A stretch of 64,000 nucleotides of DNA from Hemibagrus wyckioides (GCF_019097595.1 NC_080731.1:17013071-17077070), one strand, 5' to 3'; numbered from the stretch's first letter, positions 47,489-59,375 are shown. The notes: a model not told the origin generated them from the letters alone. Translations and numbers: made by a program.

Positions 47489-50400
47489 TTAGCTCTCTTT
47501 AATCATCAGATATACCCATAAGTATTTGAGTGGTGGGTTTAATGGTACTTCTTCCAAACCTTTGTAGAAAACCATGACCCTGGTTTCAGAAAAGTTTCTG
47601 GGCAGCAGGTAGGAAACCTGCAGAGAGACAAAATTAATGCACTGGGTTTGTAACATCCATGTCTGTAGCGTTTATCATATACAGGCAGAAATCGGTGCAT
47701 GAAAATGTACACTCTGCAGTGTAAAATTGTGTACCTCATTTTCATCCAGTTTCACTGATTTGTTTGGTTCGTTTTTCCTGTAGAATCTGAGATTTTGGAT
47801 TGGATTTTCTCCTTTCTTTCCATAATTTAATTCAACAGACTGTAATGAATGATGGAAGACAAGCAGTCAAAAATATTTATTTAGCAGGAAGGAAATTTGA
47901 CTATTTGAATGCATTTATGCTCTATATTTATTGCCCACACTTTTTCTATGCACCTGTTGCTGTTTTAAATTTATTTATTTTTTATAGCTCAGACAGTCGT
48001 AAAAGGCATTTCACTGCCGAACTGTGTATGATAGTGTATGTGACTGATAAAATTTTACTTTGAATTTGGATGATTCTTAATTGGCTCCTGAAGGTAATAA
48101 AAAAAAACCTTATACCTGAATATTCTAAAGGTTATACAGTATATGTTACTATATTATATTTCTATATTATTGCTGTCACTTACCTTGACAATAAAATCCT
48201 CTCCATTTAAGTTCTTCTCGTTGATCCAATCCTTCCATTGCACAAGCCTTGCCTATAGAGAAACACACACACAGCTTCACTTAATGGACAGTCTAATGTC
48301 TAAATATCTTTTATCGTGTTGAATATGCCGTGCAATGAAAACTTTTTTTTTTTTTTTTTGCAGTTTCTAATTTCCTCTGTTTCTGCATATGGAGTTAATC
48401 AAAAGTAATAGTTTCAGATACTCATACCAATTATCTTTGTTAGTTACTTATATTGAAATATCTCCTCCGTGCAAAACTCTGAGCAGCTATTTACCAAACA
48501 CTGACATTCTTAGCACACACATCCACCCACCCACACACACACACACACACACAAACACACAAAAAACCAATAGCTAATAAATAAAAAGGAGCTAATTTAT
48601 TTATTGTCTAATGTATTACTTTCTTGGATAAAATCAGTAAAACAATTAAGAGGCAGTGGTTTTAGGTTTTTGTGCTCCTTCGGGTTTTTAAAAACAACTT
48701 AAACCCCAAATTTCCACTCACATTGTTTGATGTCTTGATATACTGCAGCCAGTCTTTTACTGCCATCTGTTAACACACATACACAAACCAAATACCAAGT
48801 AGTATAAAAAGAAATATTTTGTTTTTTGTTTGTCCTTTTTCCAAAAGGAGCAATTTTTTTCTACCTGCATGAAACCGACCCGATAAACAGTTTGCCTTTA
48901 GAGGCATCTGAGATTTTTTAATTTTTAATCTTCTTCATTTCACAGTTTGGCTTCTCAATTATCCAGTCTCTTTATTATAAAAAACCTTCTTTACCGATGA
49001 AACAAAATGTTACTTATAATAAAACAAGACTCTTGAAATTGACAAAGTATTTCAAAATAATAAGGACATTTAACTTAAATTAAATTAAATTTTTTACTCC
49101 AATTATAAATCAAAATTGGATGTGTGCGACACTCTCCACACATTTGCCTCACTTCCAGTTACAACAGTATTTATAGAGACAGCATTGGAATGCTTTTGTT
49201 AATACCATATTATAAGCAGTTTTTCCATATGTCCCACTGCCTTTAATCAGGTGTGAGCTAGCTCTGATTCTGGTCTGGCAAAAAAGAAGTAGTTTTTGAA
49301 TCGGTGTAGTGCAGTTTATAACAAACTTTAGATCAGGTGTGTCAAACTCAAGTTCTGACATGACTAACCTTCTCTTGATCTCTTGTTAAATGGTCTAGCC
49401 CCGTTGTCTGGAATCTTTTACTACCAACAAACTTGTAAAGCTTGCGTTCCTGAATTCTCCTAATGATTTCCTGTGCAGTTTTGAGATTTTCGTCTGTTGA
49501 CCACATGATTTCCATAAGGATGTTATCTGGGGAAAAAAGGACAAATTCCATTTGCAGAAACTGCAATGTATTAACATTAAATTAATCAAAATTGGATTAT
49601 ATTATTATGTCTTTGGGTTTATTTTATGTTTACTAAGATATAAATAGCTGACTGGTAATGGAGAAAAGTATGGTCTAGGAAAGACAAAGGTGTGAACCTG
49701 TGAGTTTCACGTAGGTTTCAAGGTGCAAAACTGCCTCAGAGATCGTCTTATCACCCAGTTTAAAGTGACCTTCAGCGGCCACAAGTGCATCAGTAATCCT
49801 TTAAAGATGAGTGTAAAAGGTGTAAATATATGCTTTTACATTGATTTATGTGTCAGTGTAAAAATATCTACTATTGTTGGCAATATGCTAAAATGTTCTA
49901 CTGTATTTGTATGAATGCAACTGATGTTTCTCTAAATCTTATATGAAAAGTCAATGAGGGTTGATTTTCCAAGTTAACTCACATTGCTTCGATTGCCACC
50001 TTTACCCTGTGATGGCAGACGGTGTAGTGGAGCATGTATCGGTTATGGAAGAGCTCGTATATGTTTATCGCTTCCTGAAAGAAACAAAAGAGAAATTCAA
50101 TATGTTTTCATTTCAAATGTCATTATGCATTAAATGATTCCCACACTTTAATGCTTACCTTGTCTCTCATGCAAATCTGCATTTTCTGTTCTTCCTCATT
50201 GGAGCAAACTCGTGCAAACATCATAAAGCGCATATGCGAGAAGTTGCTTTTCATTCCTAGATGGAGGCAATCCCTAAAAAAAAAACAAAAAAAAACAGAA
50301 TCATACCTTTACTAATAAGTTTACACTGAATGGCATTAACACAAAATATTCACAAACTCACCTGCTGATATAATCCATTTTGTCAACATCAATACCTGTG

Positions 50401-52189
50401 CATTTATTGGCCACAATTTCATACAAGTAGGACTGTTCCTTTGATCTTCCTCTGTAAGGCCACTGTATCAGGCAAAACATGTACAGATCATAAAAAAGAA
50501 ACAGAAATTGACAGCGAATGTTGTTCTATAATGATCCTTGTACCTATAGTCTATACACTCATAGAAAAAAAGGTTCATTTGATAATTAACTTCCTAAAAC
50601 AGTTCTATTTGGAAACTTTTTTTTAAACTGAATTTAAAGTATCTACAGAGACTTTCCTAAAAATGCCCACACTGTTAAGATTGTTAATGTAATAATCACT
50701 GGCACTTCAAAACAAGCGAGAACAAGGAATGAGATATGTGTGTTTTTATTTATTCTTTTCAGAAATTAATGCAGGGTTATTAACCTGTTTACTGTTCTTG
50801 TGATTGTGCTATATGTATGTGTAAGTGTATGTTAGTGTATTTTTGTTATTATTACCTCAGTAGAAGAGCTTGAAGGTGGTGGTCCCTCAATAAGTTCAAG
50901 GATGAAGTCAATATCCTTTTGTTCAAATCCTATACCATCCGATACACTCTGTTCATCTGATTGTTCTTGATGCTATTTCATAAAAATAAATAAAAACAAG
51001 AACAATATAAATCAATGAATCAATATTCATTATTAAACTACTGTGTATGTAAGTGTATGGGGTGTATTTTGTTAGTATTACATCAGTAGAAGAGCTTGAA
51101 GGTGGTGGGTTGAGGTCGTTGTCTTTTCTTTCAACTTCTAAATTACATTCTTTGTAATGTCCCTCAAACATCTTATCCTTAATGCCATGTGAGATCAGCA
51201 GTTTAAACATTTTGCCTGATTGTTCTTCATGCTATTCCATAAAAATAAATAAAAACAAGAACGATATAAATATATATATATAAATCAATGAATCAATATT
51301 TATTATTAAACTATGGTTACTGATAAATTACAGATCTCTTTAAATGAACAGGCTTAACTTTCAGACTGAAAACAGAATACTTGATTACAAGCATAAATTC
51401 CTCACCTTCCAATTTCCCAAAGCCTCCGTAATTTCACTTTCCCCTTTTTCCCTAACCTTGTTGAGAAGAGAAATACCTCTCTGTTAAACCTTGTTGTTCT
51501 TGAGTCTTGTATTTATCTTAGCTATTTAAATAAAACAATCAAATTTACCTGGTGGAAAATTTATATTTAAAATTGTTTAGTTACCAGTTTCTCTGACAGC
51601 TCCATCGTGATTTCTTCAAATAAATGTGAAAACGGGCCGTGACCTTCATTTGAAAAGTAGATTTTACTGATTAATTATCAGAATGACATTAGTTAGGTAT
51701 AGACATATTACACAAGTAATGCTGAAAATATTTATGTACGAGTTTCCAATTTTACATTGTTGGAAGATGATTCACACTATTCTATTCTGCCTGCCTGAAC
51801 CACTACAGTGACTGCTACCATGCTCCACCCTAACATATCCCACACAGCCCACTGTCCCTGGAGACAGCATCCCATGACCCTTCTGCACTTCCATCCTCCA
51901 TCTTTTCCATCACCTAAAGAAAAAATAGCTTTCTTAACTGCCAGCCCTGCCTCTGTCTTTGTCTATGTTCTGCCTGCTGCTGTTGCTGTGCACCACTACA
52001 TTAGATAATTCCAAGCTATGTTTCCTGTTATATTGTACACCCTGATTTTGACCCTAGCTCTCAGTTTCATTTTCTCAGAACTCATATTCACACAGTCCTG
52101 CAATCTGAACACAGAGGATATCTTTACTAGAAATATCTTGTCCTTGAGCTTTCAGACTTTTTACGAGTTCCCCTGCCAAATGACACACC
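47489..52189 (-). CDS. samhd1-like: SAMHD1-like dNTP triphosphohydrolase, HD dyad apparently missing, 5' end not found
   Basis: SAMHD1 hydrolyses dNTPs and limits retroviral replication in cells. Fourteen exons join in frame: 52,189-52,092, 51,643-51,585, 51,456-51,406, 51,231-51,082, 50,972-50,856, 50,462-50,362, 50,273-50,159, 50,074-49,983, 49,798-49,698, 49,526-49,369, 48,766-48,722, 48,252-48,184, 47,839-47,735, 47,617-47,489 (462 aa plus stop). Family blocks include [71 protein letters not shown] and GEDFIVK. Best splicing of the first two exons gives AGLC|HGPFSH where SAMHD1 has AGLCHDLGHGPFSH, so the metal-binding His-Asp pair is lost, while the Asp of DVDKMDY stays. Exon 4 and exon 5 share duplicated ends. 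Earlier exons, with the first metal-binding His, were not found. The long open frame argues against simple decay; it may be a non-catalytic paralogue or a 5'-truncated pseudogene. Confidence 0.85.
50856..51310 (-). repeat. Tandem duplication of an exon and its intron flanks in the SAMHD1-like gene
   Basis: The 3' part of exon 4 (near 51,084) and of exon 5 (near 50,858) share CAGTAGAAGAGCTTGAAGGT, offset 226 bases. The intron sequence upstream of each exon shares ATAAAAATAAATAAAAACAA, offset 259 bases; the 33-base difference equals the difference in exon length. The copies encode SSSSTD and SSSSTE ends and HEEQS / HQEQS starts. The middle of each exon has diverged or been replaced. Confidence 0.85.
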
Positions 52190-52856
52190 CTGTTAAAAGA
52201 AACAAGGTTTCTAGTATTATTACTCATGATATCATTATTGTGAAACATTATACAATTATGTGTTTTGGTGGGTGTTTTCAGCATGTCAGAAGAAATTCTT
52301 GATTGACGATCAAAATTGTAATATCAAATGCAGATTCATTATAATGTGAAAGGATAGAAAAAGACCTTAGATCCCAGCAAAGGACATTGCTTATTATTTG
52401 CTGATTAAACCTTATATCTCAAAGACTGCCTGCTCCCAGACCAAGAGTTTGGCTTTAGGGACCACTTCCCAAGTGTCTTGTCATTAGGGGACATTTCACC
52501 ACCATGCCACCAGAGGGCACCCTTAATGGATTTTAAGAACTATACCTTAGTTGTTAGATTCACTCACCTGTCTTGAAGGCATAGAATCAAGCCCAGTTTT
52601 CAGGACTTGTGTATTACTTGTATTCATATAACTTCTGAGTCACTTATCATTACATCCTTTCCCATATGAGAATTGCTCTCTGTTCTGTTTTTCTGTTTTT
52701 TTTTTGGATTATATTCTGGTACAGGTTCATGGAATGATCTGCAAGCTGTTCTTAAACTACAAGACAAATTGTCCATCTGTCCCCCCTTGAGGAACTGCTT
52801 TATTCAAAAACTTTGCTTTTGATTTTTCAGTTCAATATTTTATCTTAATTTCACAT

Positions 52857-53500
52857 TTCAGAGAAATGGCAAAACTAAGAGGAAATACACAATAAAATGA
52901 AAGAAAGAGCTTAGTTTTCTAAAACGACCTAATTCTGGATATAAATGCAAACACTTCAACAGATCTGTCAACACAAATATGGTAACAAAAATGTTAGTTG
53001 TAACATCACATTAATATTAAAAACACAATGTATGCAAGTACAAGAACTCACCTCGTTCATTCCTGCAGCCATATTTTGCCCTGAACCTGAAGCCTTGTTT
53101 CAGGGGATTAGAGAAGGGAACAAAATTAAGGTTAATAATGTTAAATAATTCACACAGATTGAGCATGTTCAGCCTTTATTTCATTCAAATACAGAAAAGA
53201 ATGAAAGTAAGAGCTCAATTTTTTAAAAGAGCCTCATTCTGGATATAAATTCAAACACTTCATCAAATCTGTCAATACAAACATGATAAGAACAAAAGTA
53301 AAATGCTAGTATTAACGTCACATTTACTAATACAACTCAGGGTATGCAAGTAAAAAACTCGCCTCGTTCATTCCTGTAGCCATATTTTGGTCTGAACCTG
53401 AAGCCTGGTTTCAGTGAATTAGAGAAGGAAACAAAATTCTGGTTAATAATTTAAAAAGGTGAATTGTGTATAATTCACACAAATGGAGCATGTTCAGCTT
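52857..53500 (-). repeat. Tandem copies of a ~310-bp exon-like unit
   Basis: The segments about 52,905-53,165 and 53,210-53,500 align along their length. Both carry ATTCTGGATATAAAT, GTATGCAAGTA, CTCGTTCATTCCTG, GCCATATTTTG and AGCATGTTCAGC in the same order. Partial further copies of the AGAGAAATG...GAAATACACAATA edge occur near 53,726 and 54,456, so the array once extended through the Tc1 insertion. On the minus strand each unit contains a short frame, MAAGMNE or MATGMNE, ending at a donor-like site. Confidence 0.75.
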
Positions 53501-53830
53501 GCACATATATAAATATGTACACACATGTATCTTAAAATACAAGACAACTTCACCAAGATCATTATAGCTAAAATCCCTCTGTAACTGAACTGCTTCATTC
53601 TAGAGCCAGGTAAGCATTCACTCTTCCTTCCCAACCCTGCTGTGTTTATCTTGATAAATATTGAACTATTAAACTTTGGCATTCCTTATAGCACATACAT
53701 TCTACTACATTTACAAAAGCTTTACAGAGAAATGTAAGAGGAAATATACAATTATAAAAGGTTAATATGTTGAATAATTTACATAAATTGTTCATGTTCA
53801 GCTTAGGCATAGACAAATATTAATCTTAAA

Positions 53831-54370
53831 CATACAGCTCTGGAAAAAAATAAGAGACCACTGCAAAATAATCAGTTTTTTATGTTTTTTTCTTGCATGT
53901 ATTGGTGAGATGAACAGTATTGATCCATTTTTTGTGAACTGCTGACAATATTTCTCCTAAATTCAAAATATAACTATTGTTATTTAGAGTGTATATTTAA
54001 AGGAAATGACAACACATCAAAATAACCCAAGATCATGCAGTATTTGCAGAGCTTTAATAACTCAAATAAAACAAAATGCAAATTATTTGTAAACAAATTG
54101 TGTTAATGCTTTGGCTAAATAACATTAAGAAATCAGTATTTGGTGGAATAACCCCGATCTGCATGCGTTTTGGCTCCATGCTCTCCACCAGTCTTTCACA
54201 TTGCTGTTGGGGAACTTTATACCACTCTTTTTGCAAAAAAGCAAACAGCGCAGCTTTGCTTGATGGTTTGTGACCATCCATCTTCCTCTTGATAACATTC
54301 CAGAGGTTTTCAATAGGGTTGCTTTGCTCTAGAGTCATTCTAGAGGGTAGCATTGGATTCACCTTCCTAT
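53831..54370 (-). mobile_element. 5'-deleted Tc1 copy with C-terminal transposase
   Basis: Begins with CAGCTCTGGAAAAAAATAAG and AGACCACTGC, a terminal repeat used by a fish Tc1 family. The minus-strand frame 54,054-54,362 encodes the transposase C-terminus with the catalytic-Glu block NPIENLWNVIKRKMDG. The N-terminal two thirds and the other terminus are absent. Confidence 0.8.
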
Positions 54371-54576
54371 GAGTCTATGTTCATAAAGATTACACAGCAT
54401 TTACAAAATCTTTTTCTTATAATTTCTCAGTTCACATTTGTTTTCTCTTTTTTCAGAGAAATGGCAAATCTAAAAGAAAATACACAATAAAATATGAAAA
54501 CTGTCATCTGCCTCTGGTGTAAAATGCTTTAAGTCTCAAATGAGCAAATTTACTGAATTATCTGCCAATTAAAGAT

Positions 54577-55004
54577 TGTGGTGGCAAGTCTGCACTCTGA
54601 CTTGAAATAATTAACAAATTACACACGGACACAATGGTGCAAGTTAAAGCAAAGGGATAAGAAAGGAATTTTTATTTTTCCGTGGCAAAAGGCATCTCAA
54701 ACACAGTGCAATAAAATTACACAGCGGAGAGGCAAAGCCCACTTTCACAGGTCCCCCTTATATAGAACTTTTAGGTGCATCCTAAACCAACAGCATGAAA
54801 CTCCTGTAGAATGGTACATCTCACTTCCATAAAAGGAGCTATAGCATATAGAAAGACAAGATATACGATGTTCTAGAGTCGCTCCTGGTACTGACAGCCA
54901 CCTGGTTAACATCTTCCTTGCCACACACACACACACACGCACACACACACACCAAAGTTCCTAAAGGGTTACTTATTCATCTATGTTACTTGTTAAAATT
55001 TCCA
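54577..55004 (-). repeat. 3' LTR of the endogenous retrovirus
   Basis: About 428 bp, read on minus from TGGAAATTTT to CCACCACA, thus TG...CA ends. A TATA box (TATATAA) lies at 54,758-54,764 and a poly(A) signal (AATAAA) at 54,671-54,676, in the expected U3-R-U5 order. A GT-rich patch sits in U3. The polypurine tract directly precedes it. The partner 5' LTR is missing, so no LTR divergence age can be measured here. Confidence 0.75.
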
Positions 55005-55010
55005 CTATAT

Positions 55011-55023
55011 TTCCCTCCTTTTT
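55011..55023 (-). promoter_or_regulatory. Polypurine tract of the endogenous retrovirus
   Basis: On the minus strand the run AAAAAGGAGGGAA stands just before the LTR start, the position where plus-strand DNA synthesis is primed in retroviruses. Confidence 0.65.
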
Positions 55024-55164
55024 GTCCTTAAGGACAAACTAAATATACGACATTTTAACATATTTACTTTAAGCATTTCACAGACAGTTTTAGACTAACA
55101 TCAGACATCATCGTTTCCCTTGGCTTTCCAATGATGTCTCCATCTACTAAAACTTAAAAAATAG

Positions 55165-55683
55165 TTACTCTGCTTTTTCTTGAGAGAGGAGAAACCCCTT
55201 TAATTTTCCTTTTTTTGTAAGCCAGGGAATCAGAACCAGACCAGACCAGGCCAGAGCTGGTTCGACTACATTTATTATCCTACCTATCATGGCTGGTTTA
55301 ATCACTTCAATGTCCACTGTATGTTCATAGGAATAAGTGCCTATCTGCTCAGTAGCACACCAGAACTTGCCTCTGTCAGAGTTAGTGACATTGTTTAAAA
55401 TAAATTTAACTGTCGGTCCGTTCTTACTCCAGGAGCAACCTCCTGGATGGTGACTCGTCAAAGATGTACTGGTACTACACCACACTGAGAGCCACGCTTT
55501 TGGCCCACATGGGTATTTGCAGAGACAATGAACCCATTCCCATATATTTCCCTTATTATCATACACTGTTGTGCAAGTCACTGTCCCCTTCTTTCCTTCG
55601 GTTAGCTGTATGTTAGTCTCTGGTTTGGTCCATTCTACGCACAGCCATACTGCTAATGTAAGAGATAATATAAACCCTTCCAT
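55165..55683 (-). CDS. Immunoglobulin V-like ORF in the env position of the retroelement
   Basis: An intact 172-codon frame between integrase and the 3' LTR. Residues 1-18 or so look like a signal peptide. A V-type Ig fold is suggested by GTVTC (B-strand Cys), a downstream Trp, and DRGKFWCAT (the D-x-G-x-W/Y-C motif of the F strand), followed by a G-strand-like HTVDIEV. Several extra cysteines (CLCKYPC) resemble fish CD300/pIgR-like receptors. A short hydrophobic stretch near 140-155 could be a weak membrane anchor. No retroviral transmembrane-subunit features (fusion peptide, CX6CC) are seen. It is unbroken while gag-pol next to it is riddled with stops, so it may be a captured host exon, a highly altered env, or an unrelated nested gene. 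Role unknown. Confidence 0.55.
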   Translation of the reverse strand: MEGFILSLTLAVWLCVEWTKPETNIQLTEGKKGTVTCTTVYDNKGNIWEWVHCLCKYPCGPKAWLSVWCSTSTSLTSHHPGGCSWSKNGPTVKFILNNVTNSDRGKFWCATEQIGTYSYEHTVDIEVIKPAMIGRIINVVEPALAWSGLVLIPWLTKKGKLKGFLLSQEKAE

Positions 55684-56092
55684 TTTTGCTTTGCAGGTAT
55701 TATCCTACCTACTATTTGATTTGCTCGCTTCAGTAAAGGTGCACTCTCGTCTTTTCTCAAGGAAATGGATTTACACATGCTAGACCACTTGGGGTGTCCA
55801 AACCGTGTGCACAGGAGTGTTGTCTTTTTGAGTTTCACCTTTTCATCTCAATAGCAGGATTCTTAGCATGTCTCTCAGATGATTCCTACGAACAACACCA
55901 AACTTTAAGTGAAACTTCACCTTATATTGGTGACGTATATTGTTGCTCAGAGTTCAGGCTCTGCCCTTACGCACTCATCCCACCTCACGAGGCTCGGGAA
56001 CACTATCTGTTAGGATTGTCTTGCTAAGTGAAGGAATTAGAGATTTTTTCTAGATTTCATCTAGAAACCAGCAATTCTACCGTACGTGGTGG

Positions 56093-57103
56093 TTATGGTG
56101 AACCTTTACTCTCCCCTAGTTCCTGATCTGGCACTGGTACCCGCTTACAGTGACTGGCGTGTATCCACATTGCTGTCTCTGCTATTTTCACAGCAGTGGG
56201 TGTAGTCAGCAGAATCTGGAATGGTCCCAGCCAACGCTTAGCCTTCCAATTCTTCCTCCTGAAGTCTTTCACCACAATCCACTCGCCAGGCTTCAGGTCA
56301 TGCAAGGTGTCTGTGTGCGGTTTAGGAAGAGCATCCTTCACCTGCCTGTGGATATCAGATAACACAGAAGACAAATTTATACAATAGTTCAACATTTGAT
56401 TTTCACATTTGCCGATACTGTGTCTCTGGCTTCCTGGGAAACCCACTCCTGTAGTTAATGGCCTGCCAAAAAGGATTTCAAATGGACTCAGGTTAGCTCT
56501 CCCTCTTGCTCGTGCTCGCATGTACATCAACACTATTGGGAGGGCTTTGACCCATGGCAAACCTGTCTCAGTGCAACATTTTGCCAATTTATTTTTTAAT
56601 GTGCCATTCTCCCTTTCTACTGCTCCATCACTAGCTGGGTGATAGGCACAGTGCTGTTTCAGGTTGAATCCTAAGTATTCACTGACATTCTGTAATGCCT
56701 CATTCACGAATGGGGTACCATTATCACTACCAATTCTCTCAGGAATTCCCCACCGTGGAATAATTTCAGTGAGTAGTGCTTTTGCTACTGCACTAGCATC
56801 CTGCTTAGATGTAGGAAAAGCCTCCACCCATTTAGAGAACATATCTACTATAACCAGACAATACTTCTTACCCTCGCTAGGTGTTAACTCAATAAAGTCC
56901 ATTTGTAAGTGTTCAAATGGCCTTTGTGGTGGTGGATGTGCGCTCTGAGTAATCGGAATGCCTCTCCCAACGTTGTTTGTTGCACATATGACACAGCGTT
57001 CACAAAATCTTTGGGAGTAGTTAGCAAAGCCTATAACATGCCAGTGTTTCCTTATTTCTGTTACCATCCCTCCTTTTGACACGTGGTCTTTACCTTGTGT
57101 CAA
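56093..57103 (-). pseudogene. Endogenous retrovirus integrase region
   Basis: A 336-codon open frame covering most of the integrase: end of the zinc-binding region, the catalytic core with FIELTP..KYCLVIVDMFSKWVEAF and the SDNG Asp and later Glu block, and the C-terminal GPF-type module (WLGPFQILLTTPTAVKI). It would insert viral cDNA into host DNA. The frame itself is undamaged, but it lacks its natural N-terminal connection because the upstream part of pol is in other frames. It ends about 410 bases before the Ig-like ORF. Confidence 0.88.
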
Positions 57104-57993
57104 TTTAGCATAAAAAGGAAACAGTTTCTTCAGTAATCACTGTTTCCTGTGGGTCCATACCATACACCTTCTTTTTGGACACATCCCAACTGCCCCCAGC
57201 ATTGTTTCTCCTCACGATCACCCATACCCTGTAATTCAGTGAGACTTATATGGTCATGATATTTGTATTTCGCTTCTGTTCAGGTTGTTTTGCTGCTGCT
57301 TCAGCTTTAGCATTACCTGTGGAAATAGGGTCATTACAATGCATATGTGCTTCACATTTACATACTGCAATAGCTATCAGGCCATGGTGTGCGATAAGCT
57401 TGCCTGAGGAGGTCAAAAAACCCCTATGCTTCCATAATGTTCCAAAATCATACGTGACGCCAAAGGCATACCTGCTATCAGTGTAAATATTCAGTCTTAC
57501 CCTATGCCAATTTACAGGCCTCTATGAGGGCAGTGAGTTCCGCTGCCTGTGCTGAGTAATGAGACGGAAGTTTACCTGAAAGTAGAATTTCATTCTGAGT
57601 CACTACTGCAAACCCTACACAGTTTTGACCTGTTTCTGAGCCCCTGGATGCTGATCCGTCCACAAATAGTTCCAGATCAGGGTTGATCAGCGGTATCTCC
57701 TGTAAATCAGGTCTTGGACTACAAACTTCATTAATCACACACACACAATCATGAGGCTCTCCATCCTGCTCTGTGGGAAGAAGAGTGGCAGGGTTAAGAG
57801 TTGTGCACCGTTTAACTGTGACATGCGGCATTTCTAAGAGTACAGTGTTGTATCTCAACCACCGAGCGGCTGTCATGTGTGCTATCTTTTGTTCTAAAAG
57901 CAGTTGCGACACTGCATGTGGTACCAACAAAGTTAATTCGCTGTAGCCTACGATATCTCGTGAAGCATTAACAGCTTTCTCTGCTGCAGCCAC
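57104..57993 (-). pseudogene. Endogenous retrovirus RNase H region
   Basis: The frame 57,502-57,993 carries the RNase H start LELFVDGSA and the AQAAELTALIEAC block, containing the first Asp and the Glu of the active site. The rest of the domain continues toward 57,250 in a different frame, so there is a break close to 57,500, and again between there and the integrase frame. It is also out of frame with the RT part upstream (shift near 57,950-57,990). Confidence 0.8.
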
Positions 57994-59369
57994 TGCTCTA
58001 AAGGAAGTCCTGCTACTACCGGATCTAACTTTGCCGAGAAGTAAGCCACTGGTCGCAGCCTACCCCCATGCTCTTGAATTAAAACAGATGTCATGCACCC
58101 CCCTTTTTCGTCCACAGTCTGTGTAAATGGCCTCATCGGGTCAGGAATGCCCAATGTGGGTGTCGTCTGTAATGTCTGTTTCAGTCGTTCAAACGCAGCG
58201 TTTGCATTCTCAGTCCACGTCACTTTGCTGTGTGCTTGCAGGCCTTGTCCATGAGCAATAGCGCTCAACGGTGCCTCTAACACAGCATAATCGGGTATGA
58301 ACATCCTACAGTATGAACACATACCCAAGAATGACATTAACTGTTTTTTAGTAACCGGTTTGGGAATTTTCTGTATTGCTTCCACTCTACTCGACTCAAG
58401 TCTTTTACCTTCTGCAGAAATTAAATGTCCTAGGAACTTCACTTCTTGTTGTACAAATTGCAGTTTTGACAGGCTTGCTTTATGTCCTTCTTTAGCGAGG
58501 TGACAGAGCAATTAAATGGTGTCTTTTTCACACTGCTCTTTAGTCAGTGTGGCCAAAAGAATGTCATCTACATACTGAAGCAACACTGATTTCTCAGTTA
58601 ACTGCAGTGTGTCTAAACTGTTCTTTAATGCTTCATTATAGATTGTAGGTGACTCACAATAGGCCTGACATAAGCGTGTGAAAGTATAGACTTTTCCATT
58701 AAAGGAAAATGCAAACCAAAATTGACAATCTGGATGTACTGGTTCGCTAAAGAATGCATTAGCTATATCAACAACAGAGAACCATACACTGTCAACTGGA
58801 ATTTGGGACAAGATAGTGTATGGGTTAGGAACATTAGGTGCTCATTGGATCACAGCATCATTAACCACTTTCAAATCTTGTACAAATCTCCACTCCTCTG
58901 GCTCCCCTGGAGCTCTTATTTTTCTTACTGGGAAGAGTGGTGTTCGCACAGGAGACGTCTCACATGGCACTCTAACTCCAGATTTTAATAGAGAATTAAA
59001 CACCGGTGTTATTCCTACTATAGCTTCTGGTTTTAGGGGATATTGAGCTCTCTTTGGCCTATAATCTGATTTTGGTGTAATGATCACTGGAGGGCAATTT
59101 TTAATCAGACCTACATCATATTTTCCACACACCCACAATTCCTTGGGCACTTTTCGTAGTTGTAAATCTGAAAGTTCCAATTTAGGTAGGGCCAAATCGG
59201 TTTTGTACCAAGGGTTGGGATCTGTCCCATCATCAGGAAGGATCACCACGCCTCTCTCGGCTCTAGCCAGCAAATTTAGTGCTGTGCTATATGCATTTAA
59301 TTTTGGGCTGTAAAGAACAGCTGGCTGCTTAGTTGGTTCCCAATCATAACTTTGAGTAGCCTGTAACAT
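57948..59369 (-). pseudogene. Endogenous retrovirus reverse transcriptase region
   Basis: RT-family blocks in three stretches: 59,369-58,842 (fingers, with EEWRFVQDLKVVNDA), 58,811-58,512 (palm, with the catalytic YVDDILLA) and 58,511-57,948 (connection, with the FLGHLISAEG block). The first two are separated by an in-frame TGA near 58,839 and the last two by an in-frame TAA at 58,512-58,514; a frame change follows near 57,950. The catalytic Asp pair is still present, but the product would be truncated. Confidence 0.85.
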
Positions 59370-59375
59370 CCATTC

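Larger units (their letters stand above)
52190..54576 (-). other. Region upstream of the SAMHD1-like gene with repeated exon-like units
   Basis: Holds three donor-like segments on the minus strand: one ending near 52,568 (CTTCAAGACAG|GTGAGT), one at 53,051 (GAATGAACGAG|GTGAGT) and a near copy at 53,361 with GC in the donor position. None joins the first recognised exon in phase, so they may be UTR exons or decayed. Otherwise the DNA is AT-rich; a Tc1 fossil sits at 53,831-54,370. Confidence 0.4.
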
